Assembly (NCBI GenBank): GCA_905221605.1
Contig: CAJNDS010002658.1
Span: 1-64,000, forward strand
DNA: 64,000 nucleotides
Reading direction: 5' to 3'
From: Symbiodinium natans
Lineage: Eukaryota > Sar > Dinophyceae > Suessiales > Symbiodiniaceae
In this document: positions 41,700 to 53,612 of the stretch, in pieces
Position numbering within the stretch: the stretch's first letter is position 1
How the letters are laid out: every line of letters begins with the position of its first letter
Position numbers and translations under genes: made by a program
The notes under the pieces: model-generated
Databases searched by the model: none
Seen by the model: only the letters and a program-made list of their open reading frames with translations
Told to the model about the DNA's origin: nothing

Positions 41700-42700
41700 A
41701 CAGTATACCTCGATCACCTTTCCACCTTGAAACAAGCCTCCCCCATCAGACCCGACTGACTATTCCTAGGCACATTGCGACCTAGCGACAATACGTGGAG
41801 GTTGCCGCAAACCGTCCAAAGATCAGGTATGAATACTATCTCCAGAACCGTACAACCCGAGCGGCCTTTCCTCCCTGAAAGCAACATGTGGCAAGGGCTA
41901 TGTGGGTGAGACTTCTCTCTATCCTCAGCATTCGATGTCCCGAGCAGTGACTGCCGTCTGTGGCCATACGCACTCGACAACGTACATCTGTCTCTGTCAT
42001 CCCCGGGCGTCAGGAGGCGCAACTTGGCAGGCGGTGGCCATGCACACGGTCCATGCAGAGTGCACGTGCGTGGGACTGTCAGCTCCGAGGTCGTGCAGAA
42101 CCCAAGCTTCACTCAACATGCAGTTTTGCATCCATCAGTTTCCAGGGCCTTCACTGCTGAATTCACAAATTCTGAATTCATGAATTCCTTCTCTGCTTCG
42201 TACCAGCGGTCATGCATCTGGCAGTTGTAGGCACCATGCAGACGCAGGGTCCCCATCTGCCACCCTCCGCGGCGACCCAACTCCATGTAGTGCGGTGGTA
42301 TTCGTCATGCAGTCACTCCGTGTCGCCGGGCGGCCAAAGCGGTCCGGCCGCACGCAGGCACAAGGCTGCCACACGGCAGCAAAACTTGAACATCTCGCTG
42401 TGTCCCCTGGCAGCCCAAACATCGTGCTGCTGTATTGGGGATGCCAGCCTCCATTGCAGTCCAACCCACATGCCAAACTCGCGAGCTCCAAGGTTCCCAG
42501 CTCAGGCCGGCATCACATCGTGTCGAGAGGCCATGGCTCAGGATGCACCGAGGTGCCGTAGACTGTTAGCGGGGTTGTTACAAGTAAGGGGGGGGGACAG
42601 GTAGGGGACGCCTACAGATCTAGCACACTGAAGCGGACCTGAGTGCACGCTCGCGCGTGTGGGGGGTGCGCTTGTGTGTGTGTGTGTAGCTAACGAGGCG
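41700..42700. other. No supported gene
   Basis: Mixed sequence with a GAATTC cluster (42160-42190) and a GT microsatellite (about 42656-42688). Confidence 0.4.
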
Positions 42701-43141
42701 TGCTCAGCAGGCCGGCCCCTCCGTCGGGCCATCCTCCTTGACCACCCCTCGCCTCTCTCCCCCTACCCCTGCGCGACCCTCGACCGTCGCGCGAGCCTCA
42801 TGCGACCACCCCACAGCCCGAAGGTTTTCCTCATTGATGCGGCGACGAATGGATTGAGAACGAATGATATCCTCCATACGGTATGCGAGAGTGGCCTTGG
42901 CGATGCGTTTGGCTTCGGTACGAGATTCCACCCACGGTCCTACGAAACGGTTTGCGAGCCGCTCATACGACGACCTTTCGTCTCTCCCCTGCATGTCCCC
43001 GGGCAAGGCGGTGGGTTTGGCGGGCTCTCTGGCGGTGCCTGTACTCCAAACTGCAACGTGTTGCTTGCACTGTGGGGCGTGACGTTCCGAGCTGCTTAAG
43101 GGCCAGGCGGATTCGGACTCTGAGCGTCTCTGCTGACGCAC

Positions 43142-43560
43142 GCATGAAGAACACACATGAAGAGCACAGCACGACTGCACGACAGCTCCCTCAAATCTCG
43201 CAACGAAACAGACGGTCCCAGTTGGTGCGCCTGCGAGAATGCCGGCATGCATCTTTGACCAAGTGTGAGAACAACTACGTGCCCGTGCAATCATGAGGAA
43301 CACATGGAGAACACAGCATGTATGCGCAACAGCTCCCCTAAATCCCACAACGAGACAACCAGTTCCCATTATTGCTCCTGCGAGAATGCCGGCGTGCATC
43401 TGCGACAGAGTGTGAGAAACAGCTACGTGCGCATGCAAGTCATGCAGGTCCCGTGCGCCTGGGGCAAACCGGCACAGTATCTATTCCGAGGAGTGGAAGC
43501 TAAAACAGCTTTGACGACTACGTGCCCATGCCAATCATGCAGGTCCAGTGCGCCCGGGGC
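43142..43560. repeat. About 150-bp tandem repeat, 2.7 copies
   Basis: GAACACACATGAAGAGCACA ... CTGCGAGAATGCCGGCATGC at 43142-43292 is repeated at 43293-43443, and a shorter third copy follows to about 43560. A minus-strand frame spanning it shows the same HAGILAGA..GT motif twice, which follows from the duplication. Whether that frame (to 42750) is coding is undecided. Confidence 0.7.
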
Positions 43561-43663
43561 AGTTCTGGCATAGCGTGCATTCCATGCAGTCAATTCTTGG
43601 GGGGGGGGTGGCTACTTGGGAGGACGAGGCTTGAGGGCAGAGGTAACATGTACGGGCTAGGAG

Positions 43664-43664
<1 letters not shown>

Positions 43665-43696
<32 letters not shown>
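43665..43696. repeat. 32-base G run
   Basis: An uninterrupted homopolymer of about 32 G, a probable G-quadruplex and a likely sequencing-length error site. Shorter G runs are at 11441, 39796, 41215, 45075 and 62050. Confidence 0.9.
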
Positions 43697-43697
<1 letters not shown>

Positions 43698-43782
43698 CGG
43701 GCGGCGTGCCGGAATTCCATGCATCGAATTCCTGGTCGTGTGAATTCAGCTGTTCTCAACATCCACGGCCGGTTCCGGAGGT

Positions 43783-44913
43783 CTAGGACGGCACCACCAA
43801 GCGCGTGAGGGCTGCGGCGTCGAGCGTCATCTGGCCTCCCCCGGAAAGGACCACTAGGGCAGCCCCTCCCCGGTAGGACGGCGTCGGCATGGCCACCGTG
43901 TCTGACAAGTTGATGATGGGGGGCTGCGCGGGACCTGGTCCTCCCGCCCCCGCCCCCGGTTGTGTCTGCGGGGGAGAGCGGTAAAGCACCGGTCCCGAAG
44001 GGCGCGGGGCCGGTCCTGCTGCCTGCGCCGGACCATCCTCACACTTGTCCAGGAGGGCCTGCACCTGCTCGGACTGCTTGGTCTGGCTTTCCTGGAGCGC
44101 CCACGTCATGTCACAGACCTGGGCCAGCACCTTCTTGATGTGCGCGATGTTCTCGTGACTCTCCCGGGCAGCGGCCGTGTCGCAGCCTTCCCACAGCTTT
44201 GCGAGATCCGTAGTCAGGCCATCCACCACTGCCGTCACCACGCCGAACTTTTGCTGGAGGCTTTCCATCGAAGCGCACAGGACGGCGGTCTGGGACTTGA
44301 GCACCTCCAGACCAGCAGTAGTCGTACCGAGGTCCGTTTTGACCGCGAGGAGGTCGGCCTTGACCCCTTTATGCAGCGCCGCGAGCTGGGCGTCCATCTT
44401 CTGGATTGCCGCTGCTGGGTCTTTGATGTCCTGCACACGGCCTTCTACCCGCTCCACGAGGTTCCACATCTCCTTGATTTTGTCGAGCAGGTTGCCAGCG
44501 GCGGTGCGCGCTTCGCGTTGGTCTTGTGCCCGGTTGCTGTCGGCGGTCAGGAGGAGGTCCATGACGGTGCTGACTTTGCCAAACATCTTGTCCGTGCGTT
44601 CCATGAGTGCTCGGAGTTGGTCCGATACAGGGTCGTCCAAGGTGGCGTCGGGGGCAGCCGCGCCAGTGTCAGGCTCGCTGGCGCCAGGATCCATTCGACC
44701 ACGACGTCGAGACACCCCCACCAGAGCCGCCAGCAGCCCCGTCATCAAGAGGCCGCCCACCAGCCACTGCCACTGCGTGTCGTCCATGATGCTCACCCAG
44801 AGGTCGTGGAGCTGGCTCGCCGCGGCCAGCACATCGTCCTGTGCCCCGCCGGTCTGGGTCGGCGTCGTCTGCTCCGCCATCCGGGGCTCCTGGCTCAGCG
44901 CCTCCATTGCCAT
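43783..44913 (-). CDS. Single-pass membrane-anchored coiled-coil protein
   Basis: 376 residues, intronless, ATG 44913 to stop 43783; MAEQTTPTQ at residue 12 is an alternative start. A polar N-terminus leads to one helix (about 50-67, WLVGGLLMTGLLAALVGV) stopped by RRRGR, so the remainder is probably cytosolic. Residues about 95-290 are heptad-rich, with repeats such as LLDKIKEMWNLVERVEGRVQ, typical of a long coiled coil. A Pro/Gly linker precedes a conserved-looking tail (IINLSDTVAMP ... LVVLSGGGQMTLDAAALTRL). Function unknown. Lack of introns and GC-rich codon use differ from neighbours, so a mobile or recently retroposed origin is possible. A longer antisense frame exists but has no helix or heptads. 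Confidence 0.65.
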   Translation of the reverse strand: MAMEALSQEPRMAEQTTPTQTGGAQDDVLAAASQLHDLWVSIMDDTQWQWLVGGLLMTGLLAALVGVSRRRGRMDPGASEPDTGAAAPDATLDDPVSDQLRALMERTDKMFGKVSTVMDLLLTADSNRAQDQREARTAAGNLLDKIKEMWNLVERVEGRVQDIKDPAAAIQKMDAQLAALHKGVKADLLAVKTDLGTTTAGLEVLKSQTAVLCASMESLQQKFGVVTAVVDGLTTDLAKLWEGCDTAAARESHENIAHIKKVLAQVCDMTWALQESQTKQSEQVQALLDKCEDGPAQAAGPAPRPSGPVLYRSPPQTQPGAGAGGPGPAQPPIINLSDTVAMPTPSYRGGAALVVLSGGGQMTLDAAALTRLVVPS

Positions 44914-44939
44914 TTCGAAAATGCAAGGCACCAAAGGGG

Positions 44940-46200
44940 TTACAGAAATGCTGAGAGCACGAGGGCTTCAGGGCTGCGGGCGGGGCTGAGCATGTGTCTG
45001 TCCATGCATGGGGTGTCAAAGTGCAGACAGCCAACGACGATGGATGCACAAGAGAAACAAAGCAAGCATGGGAGGGGGAATGGGGGGGGGGGGGAGGGGG
45101 CGCTTTGCACTCTTGCTATCTCCGGCGGCCCGGTCTGGCGGCCCGGTCTGGCCAGCGCGGCGTCTTACACACCACTCGTGCCAACGTTGTACAGAGTCGC
45201 TCGGGAGCCCGAACTATTTTGGTTTAGGGTTTAGGGCTTAGGGCTTTAGGCCCTAGGGCTTTAGGCCTTAGGGCTTAGGGCTTCGGGCTTCGGGCTTAGG
45301 GCATCCCGAGGCCGACACGAAGCCAAGATCAGAAATGCCCCACCCAGCAGGCCGCAGACGCCTCGGAGGAGCCAAGGGTTCAGATTTCAGCGAACGTCCC
45401 CAGACCCGGAAAAGCCCATATCTGGCTCTCAACACCGCGTTTGGGAGCTGAAAGTGCGAGTTTAATAAGCCGGAAGAACACCTCCCCTTGTACCAAGTCA
45501 CGAGTCACATCCCCCCCGCCCTGTACAAAATCTTGGGCCACCCATACATTTTTTTGTCACAGCTGTGCCCCCTATCGCGGACCAGTGTTTCATGCATCGC
45601 TATGCTGGACGCCAGCATTTGGCACCTGGCTCAACCTCTGCCAACAAGCCCATATGCGGCCACGGCATGCCATGTCCTTGACATCCTCTGCTCTCAGACT
45701 TGATCTCTGCAGGCACCGACATTTCGCTGCGCAGCACTACAGGGCTGTGCTGCTGCCATCAGTTGCATCCAGTCTGTGCGTAAACTCACAGTATGTCTCG
45801 ACGAACTGGTCGGACTGTTGAACTTGCTCTGTATCTCACCGTTATTTGACTTATACAAACGTAATGGAACCTATTCGATGCGCACACCTTCCCGTGGGAA
45901 GCTCTGCAACTGCCTCAGACAAAAACCAAACCATTGCGGACGCATCGGACACCGAGTCTTCCTCGGACGAAAATTGAGAATCTGGCGAATCCAGGATTTC
46001 CTCAATCGAGTAAAAATAAAAAAGCAAGAATGTGAATGCACACGTTGATGTCTCATGTCTTTCACTGGCGTTTACCAGTCTTTTGCCCTCCGAGACTAGC
46101 CAGGACTGTACAGCATTTGTACCAAAACAGGAGCTGCATTCACACTGCATAGCCGGCTGCATGTAAAGGAGCATGGGCCATCAGAGGGCCAGCAACAGCT
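44940..46200. other. No supported gene
   Basis: Holds a G run near 45075-45095 and the TAGGGCTT array listed separately; otherwise unremarkable. Confidence 0.4.
45221..45302. repeat. Variant telomere-like array (TTAGGGCT)
   Basis: Two TTTAGGG units grade into TTAGGGCT, TTAGGCCT and TTCGGGCT variants, an unusual heteroform of the interstitial repeat. Confidence 0.75.
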
Positions 46201-46206
46201 CTATTT

Positions 46207-46500
46207 TCAAGTCTTGTTGTCTCTTGCAGTCTTGCCAGCTGTTGCACAGGGAAACACGACGTAAAGAAACCCCCCGAAGAGTGAATTGTCAGATCGGCTG
46301 AGGGTGCTGCAAGGCATCAGGAAGCCAAACTTGCTGACACAGACATCTCTCTCCTGATTGCCGGGGATGCACTGGGGTGTTGGGAACGCCTGTGCCCCTT
46401 GCCACATGCACAGCCCTGACACGCATATGTCCTTCGTGAGGTAAAAGCCAGTTGCACACTCGAGGCCTGAGGTTGAAAACAAAGCATTGGCAGAGTCCAC
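46207..46500 (-). CDS. Candidate Cys-rich exon, unknown
   Basis: The minus strand reads CATGFYLTKDICVSGLCMWQ, QCIPGNQERDVCVSKFGFLM and PCSTLSRSDNS, then a hydrophobic FGGFLYVVFPC. Seven cysteines suggest an extracellular or luminal segment. No family recognised; boundaries uncertain. Confidence 0.25.
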   Translation of the reverse strand: MDSANALFSTSGLECATGFYLTKDICVSGLCMWQGAQAFPTPQCIPGNQERDVCVSKFGFLMPCSTLSRSDNSLFGGFLYVVFPCATAGKTARDNKT

Positions 46501-46750
46501 GAAACTTCTATAGTTCTCGTATTCTTATAACATCTTCAACTGTTATATGATACATCCATAGACTATTCTATGATAAGTTTCTGATTCTGAAAGAAGCCGA
46601 AAGAAGCCGCATCTGAGACTCTTGCAGTGGTCCTCGGGGCCTCAGCGCCAAGAGGAGTGCTTCCCCCAGTGCTTCTCCCCATCCCTGCGTAGAGGGCAGC
46701 GACTCCGGCGCTCCCTTCGCGCGGTCTCAGAACCAGTGACACAAACATGG

Positions 46751-46817
46751 GGGGCTTTCCGAAAGGGTACCTCACTGGGGTCCTTATTACACGGGGAATC
46801 CGATTTCGTAAAGCCCC
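46751..46817. mobile_element. TIR element, GGGGTTTCCGAAA family, short copy
   Basis: 67 bp. Left GGGGCTTTCCGAAAGGGTAC; the complement of the right end is GGGGCTTTACGAAATCGG. Interior contains GGGGTCCTTATTAC as in the 21797 copy. Confidence 0.75.
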
Positions 46818-48417
46818 ATATCGGTGAGACCCACTGCACATCACTGTCAGCGACCGGCTGCATAGCCGGCAGCCTGGGATGCCGCAGCTTCGGCCTGACG
46901 TGGGCACGCCGCAGAAGCTCGCACCACCGGCAACGAGGGGCCCTCTGTGACCGCGTAGGGCCGCCCGCATCGACTCTGTGAGTGATCCGCTACAACCATG
47001 ACCTTGGCGTTGTTGGGTCGTTTGTTGGATGATGTGCGCACTTCAGGTAGAACATCTAGCATCTTCTTTCACTCGTCTTGGGCGCTGGCGGGGTTGGTGC
47101 AGCTGCCAGGCGAACCGTCCACACAAGTGAAGTCACAAACTTGGCTTCCAAGTCAAGGTCACCATGTCTCAGTCTACACAAGCTCGCGTGGCACACGGTC
47201 GTGATACATCGCTGCGGCATTTAATGCTTGGCCAAGTACCCTTGCCAAACACGTGCATGTGCACAGGGCACTCGTCTGGGCCTTCGCAGTACAAAGGCTG
47301 AGGGGATGAGGACAAGATGCCAGGGCTCCCGGCAGGGCTTCCACAGTGGCAAAGACGAGCCGTTGCCTCAGTCAGCCACTCAACCATTAGGAGCAGAACA
47401 GCAGCTTCGCCCTGCAAGCAGAAACTGGGCCCCAAGCAAACTTGAGCAGCAAGGGTCAAGTCAAGCGTCAGGTCGACTGCCTTAAAGTGAGCTGACTTGT
47501 CCAGTGTTCTGCAGCGCTGCGAGTGCAGCAACGCCAAGAGCATGAGAACATGTTCTCACAAAGGCTGGAAGAATAGGACCAAGACGGGCAAAGCCGGAGA
47601 CCATGCGTCGAGCATCGGGTCAAAGCTGCGCTTCTCTTACCTGGCAGTATCTGCCAGTCACTGCAGGAAAACAGGTAGCAACTCCAAGCGACAGTGATGC
47701 TCACAAAGGCTGCGGCTCTCGCAGCGCTTCTGCGCATGACTTCATCTCAGTGTCGTCAAGCATTGGAGGCATCAGGTGCTGAAGGCAACTGCTCCAATCT
47801 CAAGTCAGGGGATACCGAGCCTGCGACGTCACTCATGAAGCACCGCAGGAGCCGGCCGGACCTGTCTTGAACTTCAGTCACACTGTGACCTCCACGAGGG
47901 GGGAGATGCATCCCCGCCAGGCCCTTACCCCTAAACCCTTTCTTGCATCCGGGCTTGAGTAGTCGGAACCCTAAACCATATTCCCAGTCGTGGTTGCAAC
48001 ACCCCTTTCGGCTCTCCACATGCCTGCCGGTCGACTCGTCTGTCAGCTGCCATCACCATCAGCCATCAGCTCTGCACTAGCAGAACGAACACGTCTATGT
48101 ATGTGTGACAGCCACATCTTACCTCGGCGTCACGGACGGCTGTGGCAAACGAACTCGGCTGTGTGTTTGATGCAATGGTGTGCTTGCAGCTCTGCTTGCT
48201 AGCAGGTGCCGAGTTGCTATTGATGCGGACTTCCTAAGAATCGTAAGAGCCCGCATGAGCTACCAGCTACCAACAAACAGACTGCGAGCGAGAAAGCTGA
48301 TCCTTCTCATTCCTTCTCGCAGCTTGCCGCTCACGCTTTGCTTCCCACACTCTCTCATCTCACTGCCCAGGAAAAGAATGCCGGCTTTGTATGGAATGCG
48401 CTGCCCACGAGCTCACG

Positions 48418-48545
48418 GTCTCCGCAGCATCACATATGTCATGATGACGCCGCCCGGCACGCACAGAGTCGTCTTCAAGATGTCGTCGAAGAGACTGAAC
48501 GCGAAGATGTCCATGCCCTGGGTAGTCGCTATCTGCGAGTCCTGA
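48418..48545 (-). CDS. Candidate membrane-associated exon
   Basis: Reads SQDSQIATTQGMDIFAFSLF then DDILKTTLCVPGGVIMTYVM, LRRP. Possible acceptors precede it and a GA donor follows. No partner exons identified. Confidence 0.25.
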
Positions 48546-48612
48546 GACTTCCGAACGCGCGCAAAAAAAGGCTCCGTTACCCTTTTGCAACTGGACTCCT
48601 TGCTGCCAGACT

Positions 48613-48645
48613 CCGTTACCCTAAACCCTAAACCCGAAACCCTCC
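48613..48645. repeat. Telomere-like repeat (CCCTAAA)
   Basis: Two perfect and two degenerate units. A single CCCTAAACCC also lies at 47930-47940. Confidence 0.65.
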
Positions 48646-49949
48646 TTAAAGCTGTTCGGTCAAGCATCGATCCCCGCCAGCGCGAGGAGACATTGTGGCT
48701 GCGGGGGGCCTGTGCAGTTCATGCCATCTCCTACAAGAATCTGGGCACACACGAGGGGGACCTTGTCACATTCTGGAAACCTCCGGCCGAGTCAAGCTTG
48801 TGTGTTGTGTGCGCGCCGGCACAGAGTTCCATTTGGAGCGCTCCACATGAGGGGCTAAAGGGGCTTATGATAATGCAACTCGAAGAACCTGAACTGCCAA
48901 GATCCACTTGCTCCTGCCTCACGTGGCCTCGAGTCGCACTCGGCCAGGCGTTCGGCAATCGAAGGTGCAGCAGTGCCTCAGTGCATCCCAGTGCCTACAC
49001 GGGCTTAATTACGTCGGATACACAGCCAGTCGCGGCAGCGGCGAGCGCAGATCGCGGATGATCGCGGCACATCACGACTCCACCAACTACAAGTACCGCC
49101 AACTCGGCAGCCAGCTCCGCTCAGTCGAAGGAGCCGAAGGGGGATGACGGACCTGGCCACTGCCCCTTCCATCGCCTCTGGGGTAGGCCGCATCATCAGA
49201 GCCTCAGAATACACATGCAAGGAAGACTACTCCTCAGCACCTAAAAACTGCAAAAGATCGAAGATCAGTCCGGTGCATCTAAATTTTAAGTGCAAGGCCA
49301 AAGTCTCGGCGCTCCTGCACACCACACAACAGCATACCGTAACAGTAAGATGGGGGTTTCCCTGAAGACCTTAAGAGCTGGTAAGAGCAGCCGTGCCGCT
49401 TTTCTGGGCACAGCGGCCACCGGTACAAAGCTGACGGTGCACGTCCATGGCCAGTGAAGGCTTAAAGGTTCTCAAGTATGGGTAGTTTTGCCAGAAATTC
49501 TTTGGCTAAGCTTCAGACGCTTCAAAACATTCCAATCTGATGGATCCCGAAATGCCCTTACTTTCGAGCCCGAATCCCCAGCTCGCAAAACAAACGCACA
49601 CTCTGGTTAAATATGGTCAAATATTTGGACAACCATGCAAAAAAATGTTTGCGCAATTGGTGCAAAACTTTGACAACGGGTAACACAAGCAGTCAATACC
49701 AGCTAGGAGGAGATGTCAAAAGCGCAGGCCCCGAGGTTTTTCGGCGCGCGGTCCTGAGGCCAACCCACAACCCCGCACGCTTTGGCACAATGTGGGAATG
49801 CTTCTTCAACACAGATACAGATCTGAAGCACGAAAGCACTTGGATCCTCTGCCGTAAAACCTTCCAAATCGGAGACGGACAAAGCTGAGTCTTAGAGGGT
49901 CTCTAGATTTCTGTCCTGAAGCTTCAAGATATAATGTAGTTTGATGTAG

Positions 49950-51050
49950 TGACACTCCGACCAAGTCCTCGTAGTCGTAGCTGTAGAAGCGCTCACCATT
50001 CGCTTGGACACCCCTTGGTGGTCGATCGGCGCCACGATAAGAGCGATCGTCCTTCGGAGGCTTCGTTCAAAGCACTTTCAGGTGCTTGGCCAGTGTTGCT
50101 GGGAAGCCTCGTCCTTGTACCCGCGGGGCGGCCTGGCCAAGCGCATGACGCGGGCCCACCTATTGAGCCTCTGCTTTTGTCGCTGTGTCTCAGCATGTCT
50201 CACTTTTCTATCTGGTCTGGGGTGCTCTGGGAGAATCTTCAGGGAGGCCAGGGAGGTCAGGGAGGTGTTCAGGCCTGTGGTCATTGCCGTCCCGTGCTGC
50301 GAGGCTTTTTGGACTCCTGCTCCGAGACTTCAGAACGACTTGGCCTTGGCAGCGGGGCCACGCAACACATCAGCTCAAGGCTCAAGCAGTTGAGCGGCGC
50401 AACTTGGGCGAACGTTGGGTTCACGGGAAACCGCTCCGCGCCACAGCTTCCTGAGACGCCTGCGGGGTCGCGCAAGTGGAGGTCGAGGGGGCAGCGGCCT
50501 GCCTGGACCACTTGGCAAGTCCAACCGGGCCCCTTCCCTCCGAAAATGGAAATGGCCTGAAATGGCCTCAGTACCCCAGAGCAGGCCAACAAGCCAATGC
50601 AAGCAACTGCACATTCCCAACATGCCTTCATCGCGACGCACATTGGGCTCCCTTTGCTCCCGGTACTGGTCCGCGCCATATTCACGCATGCCCTCAGCAC
50701 GGCGCTCGTTCCGTTCCAGTTCGCGTGCTCCGGGCTGCGCTTTCTTACCCACAAAGAGCAAAAAGAATACGAATACGAATCGTGTGTTACAGCGCAGCAA
50801 CTTCACATTATTGCACGCATCACTCAAGGGCTGCAGGGCGCTCTAAGACTCTCAGGGCACAACTTCGTCCCACTGATTGTCTTCGTAATCTCCAGCGGTG
50901 GACTCCCCAGCGCCTGCAAGTAAACCTAACCAGCAAACGATGTGTGTCGAGCGCAGGCAGGCAGGAGACCTCTGAAGGATGTCTCGCCACGATCGCCACG
51001 ATCGCGATCGCCACGATCTTTGCCCTGGCGTTCCGACCGGACGGAGCAGC
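49950..51050 (-). CDS. Candidate Arg/Asp/Glu-rich multi-exon protein
   Basis: Several minus-strand pieces look like one charged, RNA-binding-type protein: RQGKDRGDRDRGDRGE near 51010, AGESTAGDYEDNQWDEVVP after an acceptor TTGCAG|GCG near 50920, ARELERNERRAEGMREYG near 50720 and RSYRGADRPPRGVQANGE near 50020. Junctions between them were not resolved. Confidence 0.3.
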
Positions 51051-51468
51051 AATGCTAGACAGGATGGGTCACAGTTCTCAGGTCCCCACCCGCCATACAC
51101 GAGCCTTTCAAATGCGCAGACTGCCACAAAGAAAGCGGCATACGGGTGTTCAAGCAAATCACTCGTTGCAGGTCAGCGCGTGCATGCTGAAAGCCCGTCC
51201 TGCGTGCGCGGGCGGGTAGACTCATGCACCTGAGTCTCTCACTTGTCTTATCATGCTGGTGGGCACGATGCGCACAATGCAGATGCAGCAGGTCTGAGAT
51301 CTGCACTAAGCTGCTTGGAGCAGACCTCAACAACCCATCTTCGCTTCACGCAAGGACTGGCCAGTGACGGCGGTGAAACACGAGAGTAGGTGTGAGCTCC
51401 CGGCTCTGCTTTGGGCGAAGCACCTGCAATGGAATGTCGATTCAACGTGGACCTCGCCTCACAAAAAG

Positions 51469-51659
51469 TTACACAGAAAAAACCAACATTTTTACTTCTT
51501 GGCCTGCATCCCCTCTGGGGACAGCATGTGAACCCAGCAGCTTCACAGCCTGCGAAAAATCGCTGGAGTGGAGGGGGGAGTGTTCTGCAGTTCTGCATAT
51601 GATGTTTTGCACCTTGCTGTAGAGATGCTCATCGAGCTCGGTCTCCACAGGCCTCTCGC
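51469..51659 (-). CDS. Duplicated exon pair, copy 2 (unknown protein)
   Basis: Exon 51613-51659 (47 bp, after CAG|GC) reads ERPVETELDEHLYSK and ends AAG|GTGCAA. After a 63-bp intron (51550-51612), the next exon starts at 51549 after CGCAG and reads AVKLLGSHAVPRGD. Intron positions are identical to copy 1 at 54070-54230. The exon's 3' end is not fixed, and the frame reaches a stop at 51469. Confidence 0.55.
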
Positions 51660-51759
51660 CTGGATCCGTCGCACAAACTTGCGCTCTCGCACCACCAGGC
51701 CGCGTCCCTGGCCTCGGTGGCCTCTGCCACGATCTGCCTCGAAGCTCCATGCATCACAT

Positions 51760-51985
51760 GAATGTATCTCCATCACGCGATTTCTGCTGCCGTACATTCC
51801 GGATGCAGCCTGCGCCTCCGGCATGTGCCGCAAGCTCCGGTCTGGCCTGCAGCGAAGAGCGGACCAGTACACGGATATAAGTCGCAGAACTGACTGAAGC
51901 CGCCGCTCGTCCTGCACGTAGCCGCGTGTGGCCTCTTTTGCCCATCTTGCAAAAACTGCCGGGAGATGATGAAGTGTTGCGTCCA
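51760..51985 (-). CDS. Candidate exon of the same unknown gene
   Basis: Reads AVFARWAKEATRGYVQDERR then LQSVLRLISVYWSALRC, a credible helical segment 5' of the duplicated exon pair. Boundaries unresolved. Confidence 0.3.
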
Positions 51986-52677
51986 AGTTGCCGTGAGGGA
52001 AGCAGCGCCTGCAGAGTAGCTCCGAGGGTCGGTGCTGCCGGCAGAGCCTGCGACAGGCTCGATGGGTGTCATGATTGCTCATATCTTATCAAATGATGTG
52101 CCCGGACCGCTTGATACAGTCATGATTCAGGAATGCATTGATAGCTGCCTGGGCTTCCAGTGGCGTGGCGAGGTGTCAGCACGAGCTTCTCATGCCTGCT
52201 GCCTCAGGCTTCTAACGGATGGTCTATACATACAGCTCGCTGTCAGGTGGTTGCAATGCCTTGGCCAGCTGAAGCATCCGGGGCTGCCTTTTGCAGATCC
52301 ACCTCAAGATCTTGGGGGCTGAGGGGCGACACACGTCCATGTGTGCCCATTTGTGGCGAGAAGCACCCATTTGAGCAGGGCAGTGGATGTGCCTTGGTGC
52401 TCTTGCGGTGGCCGTCCTCTGCGGAGCTCTTCTTGTCACTGCGAGCCTCGGTGGGTCCGCAGGTCTGGCTCCTCGGTGACATCTGGGCCTGCTGAGCTTG
52501 CAGCATCACTTCGGTGAGACCCAGGGAGCCTTGTCTCCCAAGGAGGAATAGGATGAATGGCTCTGAGCTGGCTTGGAAGTCCCCTTGCTCGGAATCCGGC
52601 TCGCTTGGTCTCGACCTGTGCGAGGATGAACCTGTGAAAATCTGTAGCCAGATCAGCAGCTGTAGACTCAGCACTTT

Positions 52678-52740
52678 CAGACGGGCACCCGATTCCGATG
52701 AGGGAAGCTCAGACGGGCGCCCGATTCCGATGAGGGAAGC
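52678..52740. repeat. 32-bp direct duplication
   Basis: CAGACGGGCACCCGATTCCG followed by ATGAGGGAAGC occurs twice in tandem with one difference. It lies in a Ser-rich minus-strand frame of unknown status. Confidence 0.85.
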
Positions 52741-52878
52741 ATAAAACAAAACACGCAAACATGCGCAAACCTAAACGGTGCCTGCGGCACCAGCACCGCC
52801 ATCAGATTCAGATGCCCTGGCCTCGGGACAGGCGATCCAAAACATGCCGAAGCACCCCTGCGGCATTCTACACGGCAT

Positions 52879-52971
52879 CATATGGGGGTTTCCAAAAAAT
52901 AGGGGTGCCCTTTTGTGGTCCCTCTTTGGGGAAGAAAAGGGGTACCCCCTATTTTGGGAAATACCCATATG
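52879..52971. mobile_element. TIR element, GGGGTTTCCGAAA family, long arms
   Basis: 93 bp. Left CATATGGGGGTTTCCAAAAA then ATAGGGG; complement of right end CATATGGGTATTTCCCAAAA then TAGGGGGTACC. About 27-bp arms, the best preserved in the family. Confidence 0.85.
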
Positions 52972-53242
52972 CCACCCCAAGGTCTGAGTCACGGGCTCGG
53001 CCTTCGCCAGCGGAAGATGCCTTCCAAACGCGAGCCTTGCCAGATTCGGGACGGAGTGCATCATGGACTTTTGTAGCTGTATGGTTACATATAGTTACAT
53101 ACTTCTGTAGTTGTATAGTTACGTATAGTTACTCTTGAGCGCACCGAAAGCAGCAATACCAAGCGGGCTGCACCCCTTCTTCGCGCCGGCGTTGTATTTC
53201 TGCTCTGCATACCCTAAAGTTTTCGCCGGCTCGACAAGCTGT

Positions 53243-53438
53243 CTTACTGTTGGTTAGTAGGGAATGAAGGCATGAGGTACCCTATACATTCCCTTAAAGG
53301 GTATATATATATATATATATATATTAATTATATATATATATATATTTATTTATTTAATTATTTATTTATGTATTTATATATTTATTTATTTATATATATT
53401 ATAGGGGCCTACTTCCCTCATTCCTAACCAGCAGTAAG
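53243..53438. mobile_element. TIR element enclosing an AT microsatellite
   Basis: 196 bp. Left CTTACTGTTGGTTAGTAGGG then AATGAAGG ... CCCTATA; complement of right end CTTACTGCTGGTTAGGAATG then AGGGAAGTAGGCCCCTATA. Between them is (TA)n, then TATTTATT-type sequence (53301-53400). The arms are about 40 bp with indels. Confidence 0.7.
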
Positions 53439-53561
53439 TTGCTGGGCGCAAGGAACACTGGGGGACCCTGAGTCTTAGGTGACGCCGGGAATGTTATCAT
53501 GCTACAGGAGGCCCAGCTCTTTTCCGGAAACACACCTGGCCCACTTTGGGGCTTAGCATAT

Positions 53562-53612
53562 GTATATATATATATATATGACACACACACACACATAGAT
53601 ATATATATATAT
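53562..53612. repeat. TA and CA dinucleotide microsatellites
   Basis: TATATATATATATATATG, then ACACACACACACAC, then ATATATATATATATA. Confidence 0.9.

Noticed and set aside
43960-45234. 424-codon plus-strand open frame
   Set aside because: Antisense to the coiled-coil gene; it lacks its own domains and owes its length to the GC-rich codon pattern of the minus-strand gene.
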